Source: Vicinamibacterales bacterium
Lineage (GTDB): Bacteria > Acidobacteriota > Vicinamibacteria > Vicinamibacterales > UBA8438
DNA length: 64,000 nucleotides
Direction: 5' to 3'
Assembly: GCA_958296065.1 (NCBI GenBank)
Contig: CATQHX010000063.1
Span: 1-64,000, forward strand
In this document: positions 24,806-33,336 of the stretch, piece by piece
Position numbering within the stretch: the stretch's first letter is position 1
How the letters are laid out: every line of letters starts with the position of its first letter
The notes under the pieces: generated by a model
What the model saw: the letters and a program-made list of their open reading frames with translations, nothing else
Databases searched by the model: none
What the model was told of the DNA's origin: nothing
Position numbers and translations under genes: made by a program

Positions 24806-24972
24806 CGGAAACCACTCTTCAAGGAAGGAGGAGCTCACCTTTGACGCACTGAACGAGCCGGGTGCGGGGACGTCCCGGTACGAAGACGGCTTCGATTCCC
24901 GCGACGGCTCCCGTCAACGGGGGGTCCCTTTTCACGTGGCCACAGGGGTCCCTTTTGTACTTGCCATTTCCA

Positions 24973-25392
24973 CACCTCCTCGACCTCGACTTCGGAATGG
25001 CGCTCCGGCTGGTGATGACGCGAACCGTCGAGGGCCCCGACATCGCCGACTCGTTCGACGACGCGCTGCGGCCACGAATGTCTTGCTCCGGCAGGCGGAA
25101 CGCGGACGGCGCCAGAAGGGATGCGCCCCTGGAGCGGTTGCGCAGCCACCTCGACGTCGACGAGGTCGCACGTGGTACCGAGATCGTCTTCTCGTGCGAT
25201 CCGGAGGGCCGCCTGACCGCGTCGGTGGCAAGCGCGCCACGACCGCCGATTGCCTCGCGAAACCTCTGCCGCGCGTTGTTCGACGTCTACCTGGGAGAGG
25301 ATCCAATCGAGCGCGACGGCAAGCGGAACATCATCAAGGGGTTCGCCCGCCTGCTCGCCCCGGCCCATGGCGCAGATGAGAGGCAGCGATGA
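24973..25392 (+). pseudogene. Chalcone-isomerase-like protein, 5' end removed at the IS21-C joint
   Basis: The frame entering from IS21-C reads HLLDLDFGMALRLVMTRTVE, then GPDIADSFDDAL, and later ARGTEIVFSCDPEGRLTASV followed by RALFDVYLGEDPIERDGKRN. The last block resembles the conserved C-terminal helix of bacterial chalcone-isomerase-like proteins (ALLxVWLGxxPVxxxLKxxLL). The N-terminal signal region is missing and the frame runs straight out of the IS end, so the gene was probably cut. An internal ATG at 24997 could give a short product. Function of the bacterial family is unclear, so I give only the fold family. Confidence 0.5.
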
Positions 25393-25659
25393 GAGCTGTG
25401 AACGACGCGGAATCCTGTCCCGGCGTCTATCCCTGACCCGAACGGTTCACGGAGTAGACGAGGCCCAACGTACCCGTATGCACCAGCGCCTTCCAGTCCT
25501 CGGACGGACGTCTTCTCCGGAGATGACCTCGCCGGCGGCGACAGACCGGAACTTGCCGCCGGACCGGTGCACCCGGACTACGGGTGAGGGGGCCATGACC
25601 CATGCCATGCGTACGCCGGCGGTGAGCGATGCAGCACGCAAGCAGACCAGCGCGCTTCC

Positions 25660-26799
25660 TCAGCAGAAGGCGCGGATCAACTCGATCAGGGTGTCGCGAC
25701 AGATGCTCACGGAATCGATCTCGACGTACTCGTCCGGCCCGTGGAGACCCGCCCCGATTGGACCGAACAGCACGGCCGGCGTCCCCGCTCGTCCGAGGAT
25801 CGCGGCGTCCGTCCAGAACGACATGCCGGTCGGCGCGTCGTCGAGACCCCGCCGCCGGAGAATCTGCCGCAACTCTTCGCAGAGCGGATGGTCGTCGGCA
25901 ATCTCGTGGGGTGGGCGCGTCAACAGTTGCCGCGCGGACGCGGCGAAGTCGGTGTCCTCGCGTGCAAGCCCCGACAGCACGCGCTCGACCTCGGTCAACC
26001 CGACGTCCGACAATTCGCCTGCCAGAGTGCGGCGCTCGACACCGAGCACGCAGCGGTCGGGATAGACGCTCAGCGCCTGCCCGCCATGGATCGTCGACGC
26101 GTGCAGCGACGCTCGTCCCAGACGTGGACGGGTCGGTCCCGCTTCGAGTCTCGCCTCGACGGCCTCCAACGCCCCGAGCACGCGCCCCATGTCCAGAATG
26201 GCGTCGCGTCCGTCGTCCGGCCGGCTGCCGTGAGCGGCGCGCCCGCGCGTCTCGACCTCCACCCACTCGAACCCCTTGTGCGCCGTGGCGACTCTCAGAT
26301 CCGTCGGCTCGGTCACCACGGCACCGTCGGCCGAATGCACCGCGACCAGCGCCTCCGCGCCGGCGCTGGCGTGCTCTTCGTCGGCCACCGCCGCCACCAC
26401 CAGGCGGCCGCGCGGAAGTCCGCCGTTCCGCGCCACCCGCACCGCCGCGTCGACCATCGCGGCCACCCCGCTCTTCATGTCCTGGCTGCCGCGCCCGTAG
26501 AGACGGCCGTCGCGCATGACCGGGTCGAAAGGCGCGGCCATCCCCTCGACGCCCACCGTGTCCGTATGCCCGCACAGCATCAGTGCACGCCCCGGCGCCC
26601 TGCCCTCGATCACGCCGGCGACGTTCGGACGGCCGGGAGCGACATCCGTCAACTCGACCGCGATGCCGCCCGCCCGCAGAGCAGTCGCAATCCGTGCGGC
26701 GACGGCGGCCTCGCCGGCGCCGCCGGGAACCAGCGAGGGATTGACCGAGTCGATGGCGACCAGGTCGCGCAGCAGGCCCACAACAGAATCCATTCGCAT
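25660..26799 (-). CDS. M20-family metallopeptidase/amidohydrolase (ArgE/DapE-like)
   Basis: About 379 aa from MRMDSVVGLLRDLVAIDSVN. Zinc ligands and catalytic residues of the M20 family are visible: His in LCGHTDTVG, Asp in GRGSQDMKSG, the Glu pair in ADEEHASAG, Glu/Asp in VVTEPTDL, C-terminal His in GAGLHGPDEYV. The dimerisation domain with GRAAHGSRPDDG lies in between. Enzymes of this family hydrolyse N-acyl amino acids or small peptides. An upstream start (26847) is possible but adds an unlike tail. It is last in a minus-strand run behind nitrile hydratase genes, so it may act on amide or acid products (inference). Confidence 0.88.
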   Translation of the reverse strand: MRMDSVVGLLRDLVAIDSVNPSLVPGGAGEAAVAARIATALRAGGIAVELTDVAPGRPNVAGVIEGRAPGRALMLCGHTDTVGVEGMAAPFDPVMRDGRLYGRGSQDMKSGVAAMVDAAVRVARNGGLPRGRLVVAAVADEEHASAGAEALVAVHSADGAVVTEPTDLRVATAHKGFEWVEVETRGRAAHGSRPDDGRDAILDMGRVLGALEAVEARLEAGPTRPRLGRASLHASTIHGGQALSVYPDRCVLGVERRTLAGELSDVGLTEVERVLSGLAREDTDFAASARQLLTRPPHEIADDHPLCEELRQILRRRGLDDAPTGMSFWTDAAILGRAGTPAVLFGPIGAGLHGPDEYVEIDSVSICRDTLIELIRAFC

Positions 26800-26895
26800 G
26801 CACCCCAACACCGGATCTCGCCAGCCCTCGGTCCGACGCGGCAGCACGACGGCCGGCTGTGCGGGGTCGATCCTCGACGCATCCCGGGGCCGCCG

Positions 26896-27561
26896 TCAGG
26901 CCCGCTCCAGATAGTCCTCCCACAGCTCGACGTACACCGTGTCGCGCTCTGCTCCGCGCGCCCCCCACAGCTCCCGCGACGTGAAGCGCACCGTGTAGAC
27001 GTGCTGAGGGAAGTCCCCGAGCTGCTGACCACGCCGGTCGGTGTCCTGGAGGGCGTAGACGCCGTTGTCGCGGACCACCCTGCCGCACTTCCCCTGGGTG
27101 TAACGCGGCAGCCGGCTGTGCCCCGGCGGTGGGACGGTACGCCCGCGGACCGTGTCGCCGACGCGGAACCGCGCCGGGACGTCGAAATCGAGAAGACCGA
27201 ACCCCAGCGGAGCCCGAGGCGGCCTTTCCCGTCGCGCCGGCACCGGAGCTTCCGGATCGGCCACGCCCCGAGTCAGCTCCGTTTCGGAAACCACGCCGTT
27301 CGCGCGCAGCACGTCGACGAGCGCCGTGAACCACCGTTCGTAGTAGGAAAAGCGCAGATAGTCGACCGCCGGAACGCGTTCCTGCGCGAACCGGAAGCTG
27401 CCCCAGTTGCCCCCCAGCCCCCAGGGCACCAGCAGGCGGCGCAGCGCGTAGACGCGCCCCTCCCAGGGTTCGTGGAAGACGGGCTCGTCCGGCTCGGGCT
27501 CCACCGGCCCCATGCCGCCCATGCCGCCCATGTCGTGGATGCCGTCGGGGAGGTCATTCAT
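26896..27561 (-). CDS. Nitrile hydratase beta subunit, copy 2
   Basis: 221 aa, starting MNDLPDGIHDMGGMGGMGPV, the classic beta-subunit opening. It ends in the SH3-like domain with GDTVRGRTVPPPGHSRLPRY and FPQHVYTVRFTSRELWGARG. The beta subunit pairs with the metal-carrying alpha subunit and completes the active site that converts nitriles to amides. The earlier in-frame codons lack homology, so I use the ATG at 27561. A second, different beta gene lies at 28014-28667, while only one alpha gene is present. Confidence 0.92.
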   Translation of the reverse strand: MNDLPDGIHDMGGMGGMGPVEPEPDEPVFHEPWEGRVYALRRLLVPWGLGGNWGSFRFAQERVPAVDYLRFSYYERWFTALVDVLRANGVVSETELTRGVADPEAPVPARRERPPRAPLGFGLLDFDVPARFRVGDTVRGRTVPPPGHSRLPRYTQGKCGRVVRDNGVYALQDTDRRGQQLGDFPQHVYTVRFTSRELWGARGAERDTVYVELWEDYLERA

Positions 27562-27628
27562 CGGCAGATTCCCGCGCAACGCTCGGTGTGGACGTGCTCG
27601 TCGGCGATGCCCAGGTCCGATCGGAGGC

Positions 27629-28027
27629 TCAGTCCGCCTTCCGCAGCACCACCGGCTGCCCATGCGGCGTGTGCCGATAGGCGTCGGCCCAGGCCTCCTT
27701 GCGATCCGCCAGCGCGGGTGAATCGGTAAGGTCCCTCCCGGTCACGAGTCGCTCAAGGGCGGCCACCCAGTGGTGATAGTAGCGGGATCCGTCGTCGGGC
27801 TCCCCGCGGTCGGCGGCTGCCTGCAGCTCATCGGCCAGAGCCGCCGCCCACTCCTTCCAGGTGAAGTGACCCTGCTCGGACAGCTTCACCGCGAGCGCGA
27901 AGGCCTGCGCCTGCCACGGGGCATCGAACACCGGGCCCTCCTCGTCCCGCGGCAGGGGCGGCAACGCGGCGAGACGCCCGGCGTCGATCCTCGGCGCCGG
28001 TGGCCGGGCGTCCTCACGCTGGCTCAA
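27629..28027 (-). CDS. Nitrile hydratase accessory protein (metal chaperone type)
   Basis: 132 aa with the diagnostic block LPPLPRDEEGPVFDAPWQAQ, AFALAVKLSEQGHFTWKEWA and YYHHWVAALERLVTG, matching the small activator related to the beta-subunit N-terminus that helps load cobalt. No ATG is available; the TTG at 28027 overlaps the end of the upstream beta gene by 14 bp and gives a family-length product. It lies between the two beta genes. Confidence 0.85.
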   Translation of the reverse strand: MSQREDARPPAPRIDAGRLAALPPLPRDEEGPVFDAPWQAQAFALAVKLSEQGHFTWKEWAAALADELQAAADRGEPDDGSRYYHHWVAALERLVTGRDLTDSPALADRKEAWADAYRHTPHGQPVVLRKAD

Positions 28028-28667
28028 GGTATCCCTCCCACAGGTCGACGTAGACCGAGTCGCGCGCGGAGGCGCGATCCCCCCACAGCTCCTGCGCCCC
28101 GAAGCGGACGGTGTAGACGTGCTGGGGAGAGTCTCCGAGCCGCTGCCCGTTCTCGTCGGTGTCCTGCAGCGCGTAGACGCCGTTTTCGCGGATGATCGTC
28201 CCCCGGCGGCCCCGGGTATAGCGCGGCAGGCGGGTATGTCCCCGGGGATGGAGGTTTCGCGCCCGCACCTCGTCTGCTGGACCGAAGCGCGCGGCCACCT
28301 CGACGTCCAGCAGACCGGAACCGAGTCCCCTGGTCGCGGGCGCGGGGAGCAGCTCCGGGCGCGGCCGGCTCGCATCCGCGTAGCCGCTGTCGAGCTCCTC
28401 CCTCGTGACGAGGTCGCTGCCCAGGAGCCGGTTGACGTGCACGGTGAACCAGCGCTCGTAGTAGCCCATCCGCAGGTAGTCGGCCGGGGGCAGGCTCTCG
28501 AGCGCGAACCGGAAGCTGCCCCAGTTGCGGCCCCGCCCCCAGCGGGCGATGGACCGGCCCAGGGCGTAGACGCGGCCCTCCCACGTCTCGTGGAAGACCG
28601 GCTCGTTCTCCTCGGGCTCGACAGGGCCCATGCCGTCCATCCCGCCCATGTCGTGGATGCCGTTCAT
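28014..28667 (-). CDS. Nitrile hydratase beta subunit, copy 1
   Basis: 217 aa, starting MNGIHDMGGMDGMGPVEPEE. It contains NWGSFRFALESLPPADYLRM, YYERWFTVHVNRLLG and a C-terminal domain with RNLHPRGHTRLPRYTRGRRG and SPQHVYTVRFGAQELWGDRA. It is clearly homologous to copy 2 but diverged. It lies 108 bp behind the alpha gene and overlaps the accessory gene, so alpha, this beta and the accessory protein form the core unit. Copy 2 may be an alternative partner. Confidence 0.93.
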   Translation of the reverse strand: MNGIHDMGGMDGMGPVEPEENEPVFHETWEGRVYALGRSIARWGRGRNWGSFRFALESLPPADYLRMGYYERWFTVHVNRLLGSDLVTREELDSGYADASRPRPELLPAPATRGLGSGLLDVEVAARFGPADEVRARNLHPRGHTRLPRYTRGRRGTIIRENGVYALQDTDENGQRLGDSPQHVYTVRFGAQELWGDRASARDSVYVDLWEGYLEPA

Positions 28668-28775
28668 CGGCGGCCTCCCTTCAGCACCGCGCGACGCGGG
28701 AACGAGCCCAGCCCGGAAACGCTGTCTTGCGGCCCCGCTCCGCCCATCCAACCGTTTCCGGGAGCCTACCCGGTT

Positions 28776-29516
28776 CTACGCCGCAGACTCCGGGGGCGCC
28801 GCGACCCGGGCGACGCCGATCATCGAATCGCGGGAGACGAGCTCGGCGAGCGCCTCCTCGCTGAGCCCCTCCGTCCCGGCCGGCTGCTCCGGCAACACCA
28901 GGTAACGGATCTCGGCGGTGCTGTCCCAGACGCGCACCTCGACATCATCCGGCAGCTCGACCCCGAACTCGCGGAGCACGGCGCGCGGCTCGATCACCGC
29001 CCGCGCCCGGTACGGGGCCGACTTGTACCAGACGGGCGGGAGACCGAGCGTCGGCCACGGGTAGCAGGAGCACAGCGTGCACACGACCAGGTTGTGAACC
29101 TCGGGAGTATTTTCGACGACGACCATGTGCTCGCCCTGCGCGCCGAGGAAACCGAACTCCCCGATCGCCGCGGTACCGTCCGCAAGCAGCCGGGCCTTGT
29201 ACTCGGGATCGGTCCAGGCGCGGGCCACGACCTGCGCCCCGTTGCGCGGACCGATGCGGTTCTCGTAGGCGTCGACCACCGCATCCAGAGCCGCGGGATC
29301 GATCATCTCCTTCTCCACGAGGATCGACTCCAGCGCACGCACGCGCAAGGCGATATCGTCGGGCACCACCTGGTGATCGTGGTCGTGCTCGTGGCGCTCC
29401 TGAGCCGACTCCGCGGCGCCGGCCGCCCCGGCCCCGCCCGCCATGCCAGCTGCTCCCGCCGCGGTCTCCTTGATGAACTTCCTGCGGCCGACGCCCTTGT
29501 GCTCGGAACCAGCCAT
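28776..29516 (-). CDS. Nitrile hydratase alpha subunit, cobalt type, with twin-arginine N-terminus
   Basis: 246 aa. The metal-binding motif VCTLCSCYPWP (C-T-L-C-S-C) is that of cobalt-type enzymes; iron types usually have C-S-L-C-S-C. The N-terminus MAGSEHKGVGRRKFIKETAA fits the twin-arginine consensus (R-R-x-F-I-K) and is followed by a Gly/Ala-rich stretch (AGAAGMAGGAGAAGAA), then a His/Asp-rich linker HEHDHDH and the alpha domain (LRVRALESILVEKEMIDPAA). Most nitrile hydratases are cytoplasmic, so a Tat signal implies export of the folded, metal-loaded complex. The gene starts 17 bp after the quinoprotein gene ends, suggesting one operon. Confidence 0.93.
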   Translation of the reverse strand: MAGSEHKGVGRRKFIKETAAGAAGMAGGAGAAGAAESAQERHEHDHDHQVVPDDIALRVRALESILVEKEMIDPAALDAVVDAYENRIGPRNGAQVVARAWTDPEYKARLLADGTAAIGEFGFLGAQGEHMVVVENTPEVHNLVVCTLCSCYPWPTLGLPPVWYKSAPYRARAVIEPRAVLREFGVELPDDVEVRVWDSTAEIRYLVLPEQPAGTEGLSEEALAELVSRDSMIGVARVAAPPESAA

Positions 29517-29533
29517 GTCATCCCCTCCGCGTG

Positions 29534-31603
29534 CTACTCGGGAAGCGCGAACGCGATCAGCTCCGGCACCCGGCCACCGCCGACCGTCAGCGCGATGTAT
29601 TGCCGCCCGTCGACCATGTAGGTCATCGGCGTCCCGATGGCGCCGCCCGGCAGATCGATCTGGGCAAGCTCCTCTCCGGTGGCCTTGTCCAACGCGACGA
29701 GCCGCGGCCCGTCGTTCGTCCCGCCCGTGGTCAGCGCGTAGATCAGGATGTCCGGCGTCAGCAGCGGCCCCGCGCGGCTGCTGTCGCCGCCGAGCGGCGG
29801 CAGGTCGAGGTCGCGCAGCAGGCGGTGGTTGCGGATCCGGTCGCCGTTGCCCATCGGCTTCATCCAGACGTGCTCGCCGGTATTCATGTCGATGGCGGTC
29901 ATGCGCGAGTAGGGCGGCTTGAACAGCGGCAGCCCCTGCGGCATCTGCGGGCGCGTCCGGGTCGGGCCGCGCCGTTCGATGACGGCCAGCGTGGCCCCTT
30001 CGTCGGGCTCCGGCTCGCGGTACTGCATCACCGAGTAGGCGTTGTTCGAGGGGACGTAGAGAATGCCCGTCTCGGGGTCGACGGCCGCCCCCGACCAGTT
30101 GGCGCCACCGCCGGCACTCGGCCGCTGAATGGTCCCGTCCCACATCGGCGGCGTGAAGATCGGGCCGAGCCGGTAGCCATCCACCGCCTCGACCGCCATC
30201 TGCCGGATTTCCGGCGTGAAGTCGACAAGATCGTCGATGACGGCGCCCTGGTACTCGAACGGCTCCGGCTTCGTCGGGAACGGCTGCGTGGACGAGGGCT
30301 GCTCGCCCGGCACGTCGGTGTCGGTGGCCACCGGGCGCTCCTCTATCGGCCAGATCGGCTCGCCGGTGGCCCGGTCGAAGGCGTACAGGAAGCCCTGCTT
30401 GCTGACCTGCGCGAGCGCCTTCACCGGCCTGCCGTCCACCACGACATCGAGCAGATTCGGCGCGGCCGGGAAGTCCCAGTCCCAGAGACCGTGGTGCACC
30501 GCCTGAAAATGCCATTCGCGCTCGCCGGTCTCGATGTCGAGAGCCACGACGCTTTCCGCGAACAGGTTGTCGCCCAGCCGGTGCCCGCCGTAGTAATCCG
30601 GCGCCGGCGTGTTGGTCGGCAGATACAGGAGCCCCAGCTCCGGGTCGGCGCTCATGAACGACCAGACGCCCACCTTGCCGGTCACGCGCCACGAATCGCC
30701 CGCCCACGTGTCGTTGCCGAACTCGTCCCCCTGCGGGATGGTGTGGAACATCCACTTCATGCTCCCGGTACGCACGTCGAAGCCGCGCATCCAGCCCGGG
30801 GGCGCCTCCCGCGTGATGTTGTAGGACGAGATGGACGACGGCGTGACGATGGTGTCGCCGATGACGAGCGGCGGCGACTGCACCGAATACAGCAGCGCGT
30901 TCAGCCAGTCGCGGCTCCCCCGTTCGGCGCGCGGGATGCCCTCGGTCAGGTCGACCCAGCCGTTGTCTCCGAAGTCGGCGCACGGCCTGCCGGTCTTGGC
31001 GTCGACGCAGATGAGGTAGCCGTTGCCGGTGCCGAAGAGGATGCGCTCGTCCTCGCGCGCGGGGCCGTCGGACCAGTACGCCACGCCGCGCTGGTTCCAG
31101 CGGGCGGTCATCGTCGTGGTGCCTTCCTCGTAGGTCTTGGGGTTGTAGACCCAGAGCGTCTCGCCGGTCTCGGCGTCGATGGACGCGGCCTGCGAGGTCG
31201 GCATGTTGATGAAGAGGCGCCCGCCGACCATCAGCGGCGTCGCCTTGAGGTTCGTGATGTAGGGCGGCTGGGCGTCGCGCCAGCGGTCGGGGTCGCGGCG
31301 CAGCAACTCCTCGAAGATGAGCCGCGAGTCGGCCCACCACTCGCCGCCGTCCGGCGTGTCGATGCTCAGGAAGGCGTCGGCCGACAGCCAGCGCCAGGCA
31401 ATCTCCAGGTCGCCGAAGTTGCCACGGTCGATCTGGTCGAGAGGCGAGTACTTCGTGCCGCCGAGGTCGCCTCCGTAGGTCGGCCATTCACCGTTGGCCG
31501 GAGCACCCTGCTGGGCCAGCGCCGGCACGCTCGCTACGAGCGCGATGGCGAAAGTGACGATCCCGGCCGCGCCAATCCGAATCTGCCTTGTTCTATCGCG
31601 CAT
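29534..31603 (-). CDS. PQQ-dependent dehydrogenase (exported eight-bladed quinoprotein)
   Basis: 689 aa. The signal peptide runs from MRDRTRQIRIGAAGIVTFAI to a cleavage site near PALAQQG. It opens with the family motif GEWPTYGGDLGGTKYSPLDQ. The propeller is marked by repeated W-motifs (AASIDAETGETLWVYNPKTY, VVALDIETGEREWHFQAVHH, LWDWDFPAAPNLLD) and ends TYMVDGRQYIALTVGGG. It lacks a C-terminal haem-c domain, so electrons would go to a separate acceptor. It probably oxidises alcohols or sugars in the periplasm; the substrate is not predictable. First gene of the nitrile hydratase operon. Confidence 0.9.
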   Translation of the reverse strand: MRDRTRQIRIGAAGIVTFAIALVASVPALAQQGAPANGEWPTYGGDLGGTKYSPLDQIDRGNFGDLEIAWRWLSADAFLSIDTPDGGEWWADSRLIFEELLRRDPDRWRDAQPPYITNLKATPLMVGGRLFINMPTSQAASIDAETGETLWVYNPKTYEEGTTTMTARWNQRGVAYWSDGPAREDERILFGTGNGYLICVDAKTGRPCADFGDNGWVDLTEGIPRAERGSRDWLNALLYSVQSPPLVIGDTIVTPSSISSYNITREAPPGWMRGFDVRTGSMKWMFHTIPQGDEFGNDTWAGDSWRVTGKVGVWSFMSADPELGLLYLPTNTPAPDYYGGHRLGDNLFAESVVALDIETGEREWHFQAVHHGLWDWDFPAAPNLLDVVVDGRPVKALAQVSKQGFLYAFDRATGEPIWPIEERPVATDTDVPGEQPSSTQPFPTKPEPFEYQGAVIDDLVDFTPEIRQMAVEAVDGYRLGPIFTPPMWDGTIQRPSAGGGANWSGAAVDPETGILYVPSNNAYSVMQYREPEPDEGATLAVIERRGPTRTRPQMPQGLPLFKPPYSRMTAIDMNTGEHVWMKPMGNGDRIRNHRLLRDLDLPPLGGDSSRAGPLLTPDILIYALTTGGTNDGPRLVALDKATGEELAQIDLPGGAIGTPMTYMVDGRQYIALTVGGGRVPELIAFALPE

Positions 31604-31845
31604 GTTGGGCCTCTTGACGCCTGGCTTCCGAGTCTGTCGCCGTGCCGGCCATCATAGCGCAGCCCCGCGGACGCAATTCAGGCCAGCGGGGAACAGCGGG
31701 GATCTGCCGCTCGCGTTTCAGTCTCGGCTCTTGCGCGTGGTACGGTTCCTGGCGTGAGACGCTGTACGTCACCGTCCCGCCGGCCTACCCGAACAAGGCG
31801 TTCGAGCACCGCCAGGCGCCAGACAGCTCGAAGCCCGTGGAAGGG

Positions 31846-33240
31846 ATGGCGGCCACAACCGACATGAGCTCGTACGACGCGATCGTCATCGGAACCGGTC
31901 AGGCGGGCCCCAGCGTCGCGGCGGCCCTGGCAGGCGCCGGCATGCGGGTGGCGGTGGTGGAGCGGCACCGGTTCGGCGGGACCTGCGTCAACGTCGGCTG
32001 CATTCCGACGAAGGCGTTGGTGGCAAGCGCCCGCGCCGCGCACGTCGCACGCCGCGCCGACGAGTTCGGCGTCGTCATCGGCGGCAACGTGGCGGTCGAC
32101 ATGACGAAGGTCAAGGCTCGCAAGGACGCTATCGTGCGCCGCTCGCGCGAGGGCGTCGAGAAGTGGCTTCGGGCCCTTGCCAACGTGACCGTATACACCG
32201 GTCACGCGCGCTTCGAGGGACCGCGCACCATCCGGGTCGAGGATCAGCTCCTCGAGGCCGACCAGGTCTTCGTCAACGTCGGAGCGCGCGCTCACGTCCC
32301 GTCGATCCCGGGACTCGACCGGGTCCGCTACCGGACCAACTCGAGCATGATGGCAGTCGACTTCTTGCCGGATCACCTGGTCATCATCGGGGGTGGCTAC
32401 ATCGGCCTCGAGTTCGCCCAGATGTACCGCCGTTTCGGCAGCCGCGTGACGCTGATCGACCGGGGTGATCGGCTGCTTCGGCGCGAGTCGGCGGACGTAT
32501 CGTCGTCCGTCGGGGAAATTCTCGAATCGGAGGGCGTGGAGGTCCGCCTCAACGCCGAATGCGTGGGTCTCGACGCACGCGACGACCGGATTGCCGCCAG
32601 CGTCACCTGTGACGACGGCCCGCCCGACGTGGCCGGGTCGCTGCTCCTGCTGGCCGTGGGGCGCCGTCCCAACACCGATGACCTCGGCCTGGACGCCGCC
32701 GGTATCGAGGTCGACGGTCGCGGGCATATCCGGGTCGACGACACGCTCGGGACGAGCGTCCCCGGCGTGTGGGCGCTAGGCGAGTGCAACGGCCGCGGCG
32801 CATTCACCCACACCGCCTACAACGACTACGAGATCGTCGCCGCGAACCTGCTGCATGGCGACCGCCGGCTGGTGTCGGACAGGATCGATTGCTACGGTCT
32901 GTTCATCGATCCGCCCCTCGGCCGCGTCGGGATGACGGAGGAGCAGGTGCGGGCGTCGGGGCGGCCGGCCCTGATCGGCAAGCGGCCGATGACGAAGGTG
33001 GGCCGCGCTGTCCAGCGAGGCGAGACGCAAGGGTTCATGAAGGTGCTGGTCGACGCCACGGACAAGCGGATCCTCGGCGCCGCCATTCTCGGCGTCGGCG
33101 GCGACGAAGCCGTCCACTCCATCCTCGACGTCATGTACGCGAAGGCGCCTTACACGGTCATCCAGCGTGCCGTGCACATTCACCCCACCGTCGCCGAGCT
33201 CATTCCGACCATGCTGGCCGACCTGAAGCCCCTGGTGTGA
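31846..33240 (+). CDS. FAD/NAD(P)-dependent disulfide oxidoreductase (MerA/Lpd family)
   Basis: 464 aa from the ATG at 31846 (or 459 from 31864). The FAD-binding motif is DAIVIGTGQAGPSVAAALAG, the redox-active disulfide is in FGGTCVNVGCIPTKALVAS, and the NAD-binding motif is VIIGGGYIGLEFAQMYRRFG. A second FAD motif is in VPGVWALGECNGRG and the C-terminal His-Glu pair in HIHPTVAELIPTML. It lacks the N-terminal heavy-metal domain and C-terminal Cys pair of true mercuric reductase, so the substrate is open. Transcribed divergently from the quinoprotein gene. Confidence 0.88.
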   Translation: MAATTDMSSYDAIVIGTGQAGPSVAAALAGAGMRVAVVERHRFGGTCVNVGCIPTKALVASARAAHVARRADEFGVVIGGNVAVDMTKVKARKDAIVRRSREGVEKWLRALANVTVYTGHARFEGPRTIRVEDQLLEADQVFVNVGARAHVPSIPGLDRVRYRTNSSMMAVDFLPDHLVIIGGGYIGLEFAQMYRRFGSRVTLIDRGDRLLRRESADVSSSVGEILESEGVEVRLNAECVGLDARDDRIAASVTCDDGPPDVAGSLLLLAVGRRPNTDDLGLDAAGIEVDGRGHIRVDDTLGTSVPGVWALGECNGRGAFTHTAYNDYEIVAANLLHGDRRLVSDRIDCYGLFIDPPLGRVGMTEEQVRASGRPALIGKRPMTKVGRAVQRGETQGFMKVLVDATDKRILGAAILGVGGDEAVHSILDVMYAKAPYTVIQRAVHIHPTVAELIPTMLADLKPLV

Positions 33241-33336
33241 CGACCGGTCGACCCGCCGGTCACAGACGTCCGGTCGCGTACCTGTGCAGCACGCTCGCCA
33301 TGAGCGTCTGATAGGGCAGGCGTGGTACGGTTCCGC

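Larger units (their letters stand above)
21723..24972 (+). mobile_element. IS21-C: apparently intact IS21-family element at the leader end of the array (3.25 kb)
   Basis: Carries istA, istB and the 96-aa passenger gene. The ends are good inverted repeats. The left begins TGGTAGTGGCAACATG with AAAAGGGACC boxes and GTGGCCAC. The right, reverse complemented, begins TGGAAATGGCAAG with the same AAAAGGGACCCC boxes and TGGCCACGTGAAAAGGG. The left flank is CRISPR-array DNA and the right flank a protein-coding fragment, with no convincing target duplication. The element therefore sits at a rearrangement joint or lost one flank. Both transposition genes look functional. Confidence 0.9.

Noticed and set aside
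21716..24980. ACAC as a 4-bp target duplication of IS21-C
   Set aside because: ACAC can be placed on both sides only by shifting the termini away from the best inverted-repeat alignment.
1..25000. cas genes or a leader next to the array
   Set aside because: I looked for Cas3, Cascade, Cas1 and Cas2 motifs on both strands around every block and found none; the neighbouring genes are transposition genes, the helicase fragment and the chalcone-isomerase-like fragment.
28776..31487. A 903-aa fusion of nitrile hydratase alpha with an upstream extension
   Set aside because: The upstream part is the antisense-frame shadow of the quinoprotein gene; the alpha homology begins after the ATG at 29516.
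29531..31657. A 708-aa plus-strand gene opposite the quinoprotein
   Set aside because: Composition is that of an antisense frame (His-, Arg- and Val-rich, no domains) and the minus-strand gene is unambiguous.
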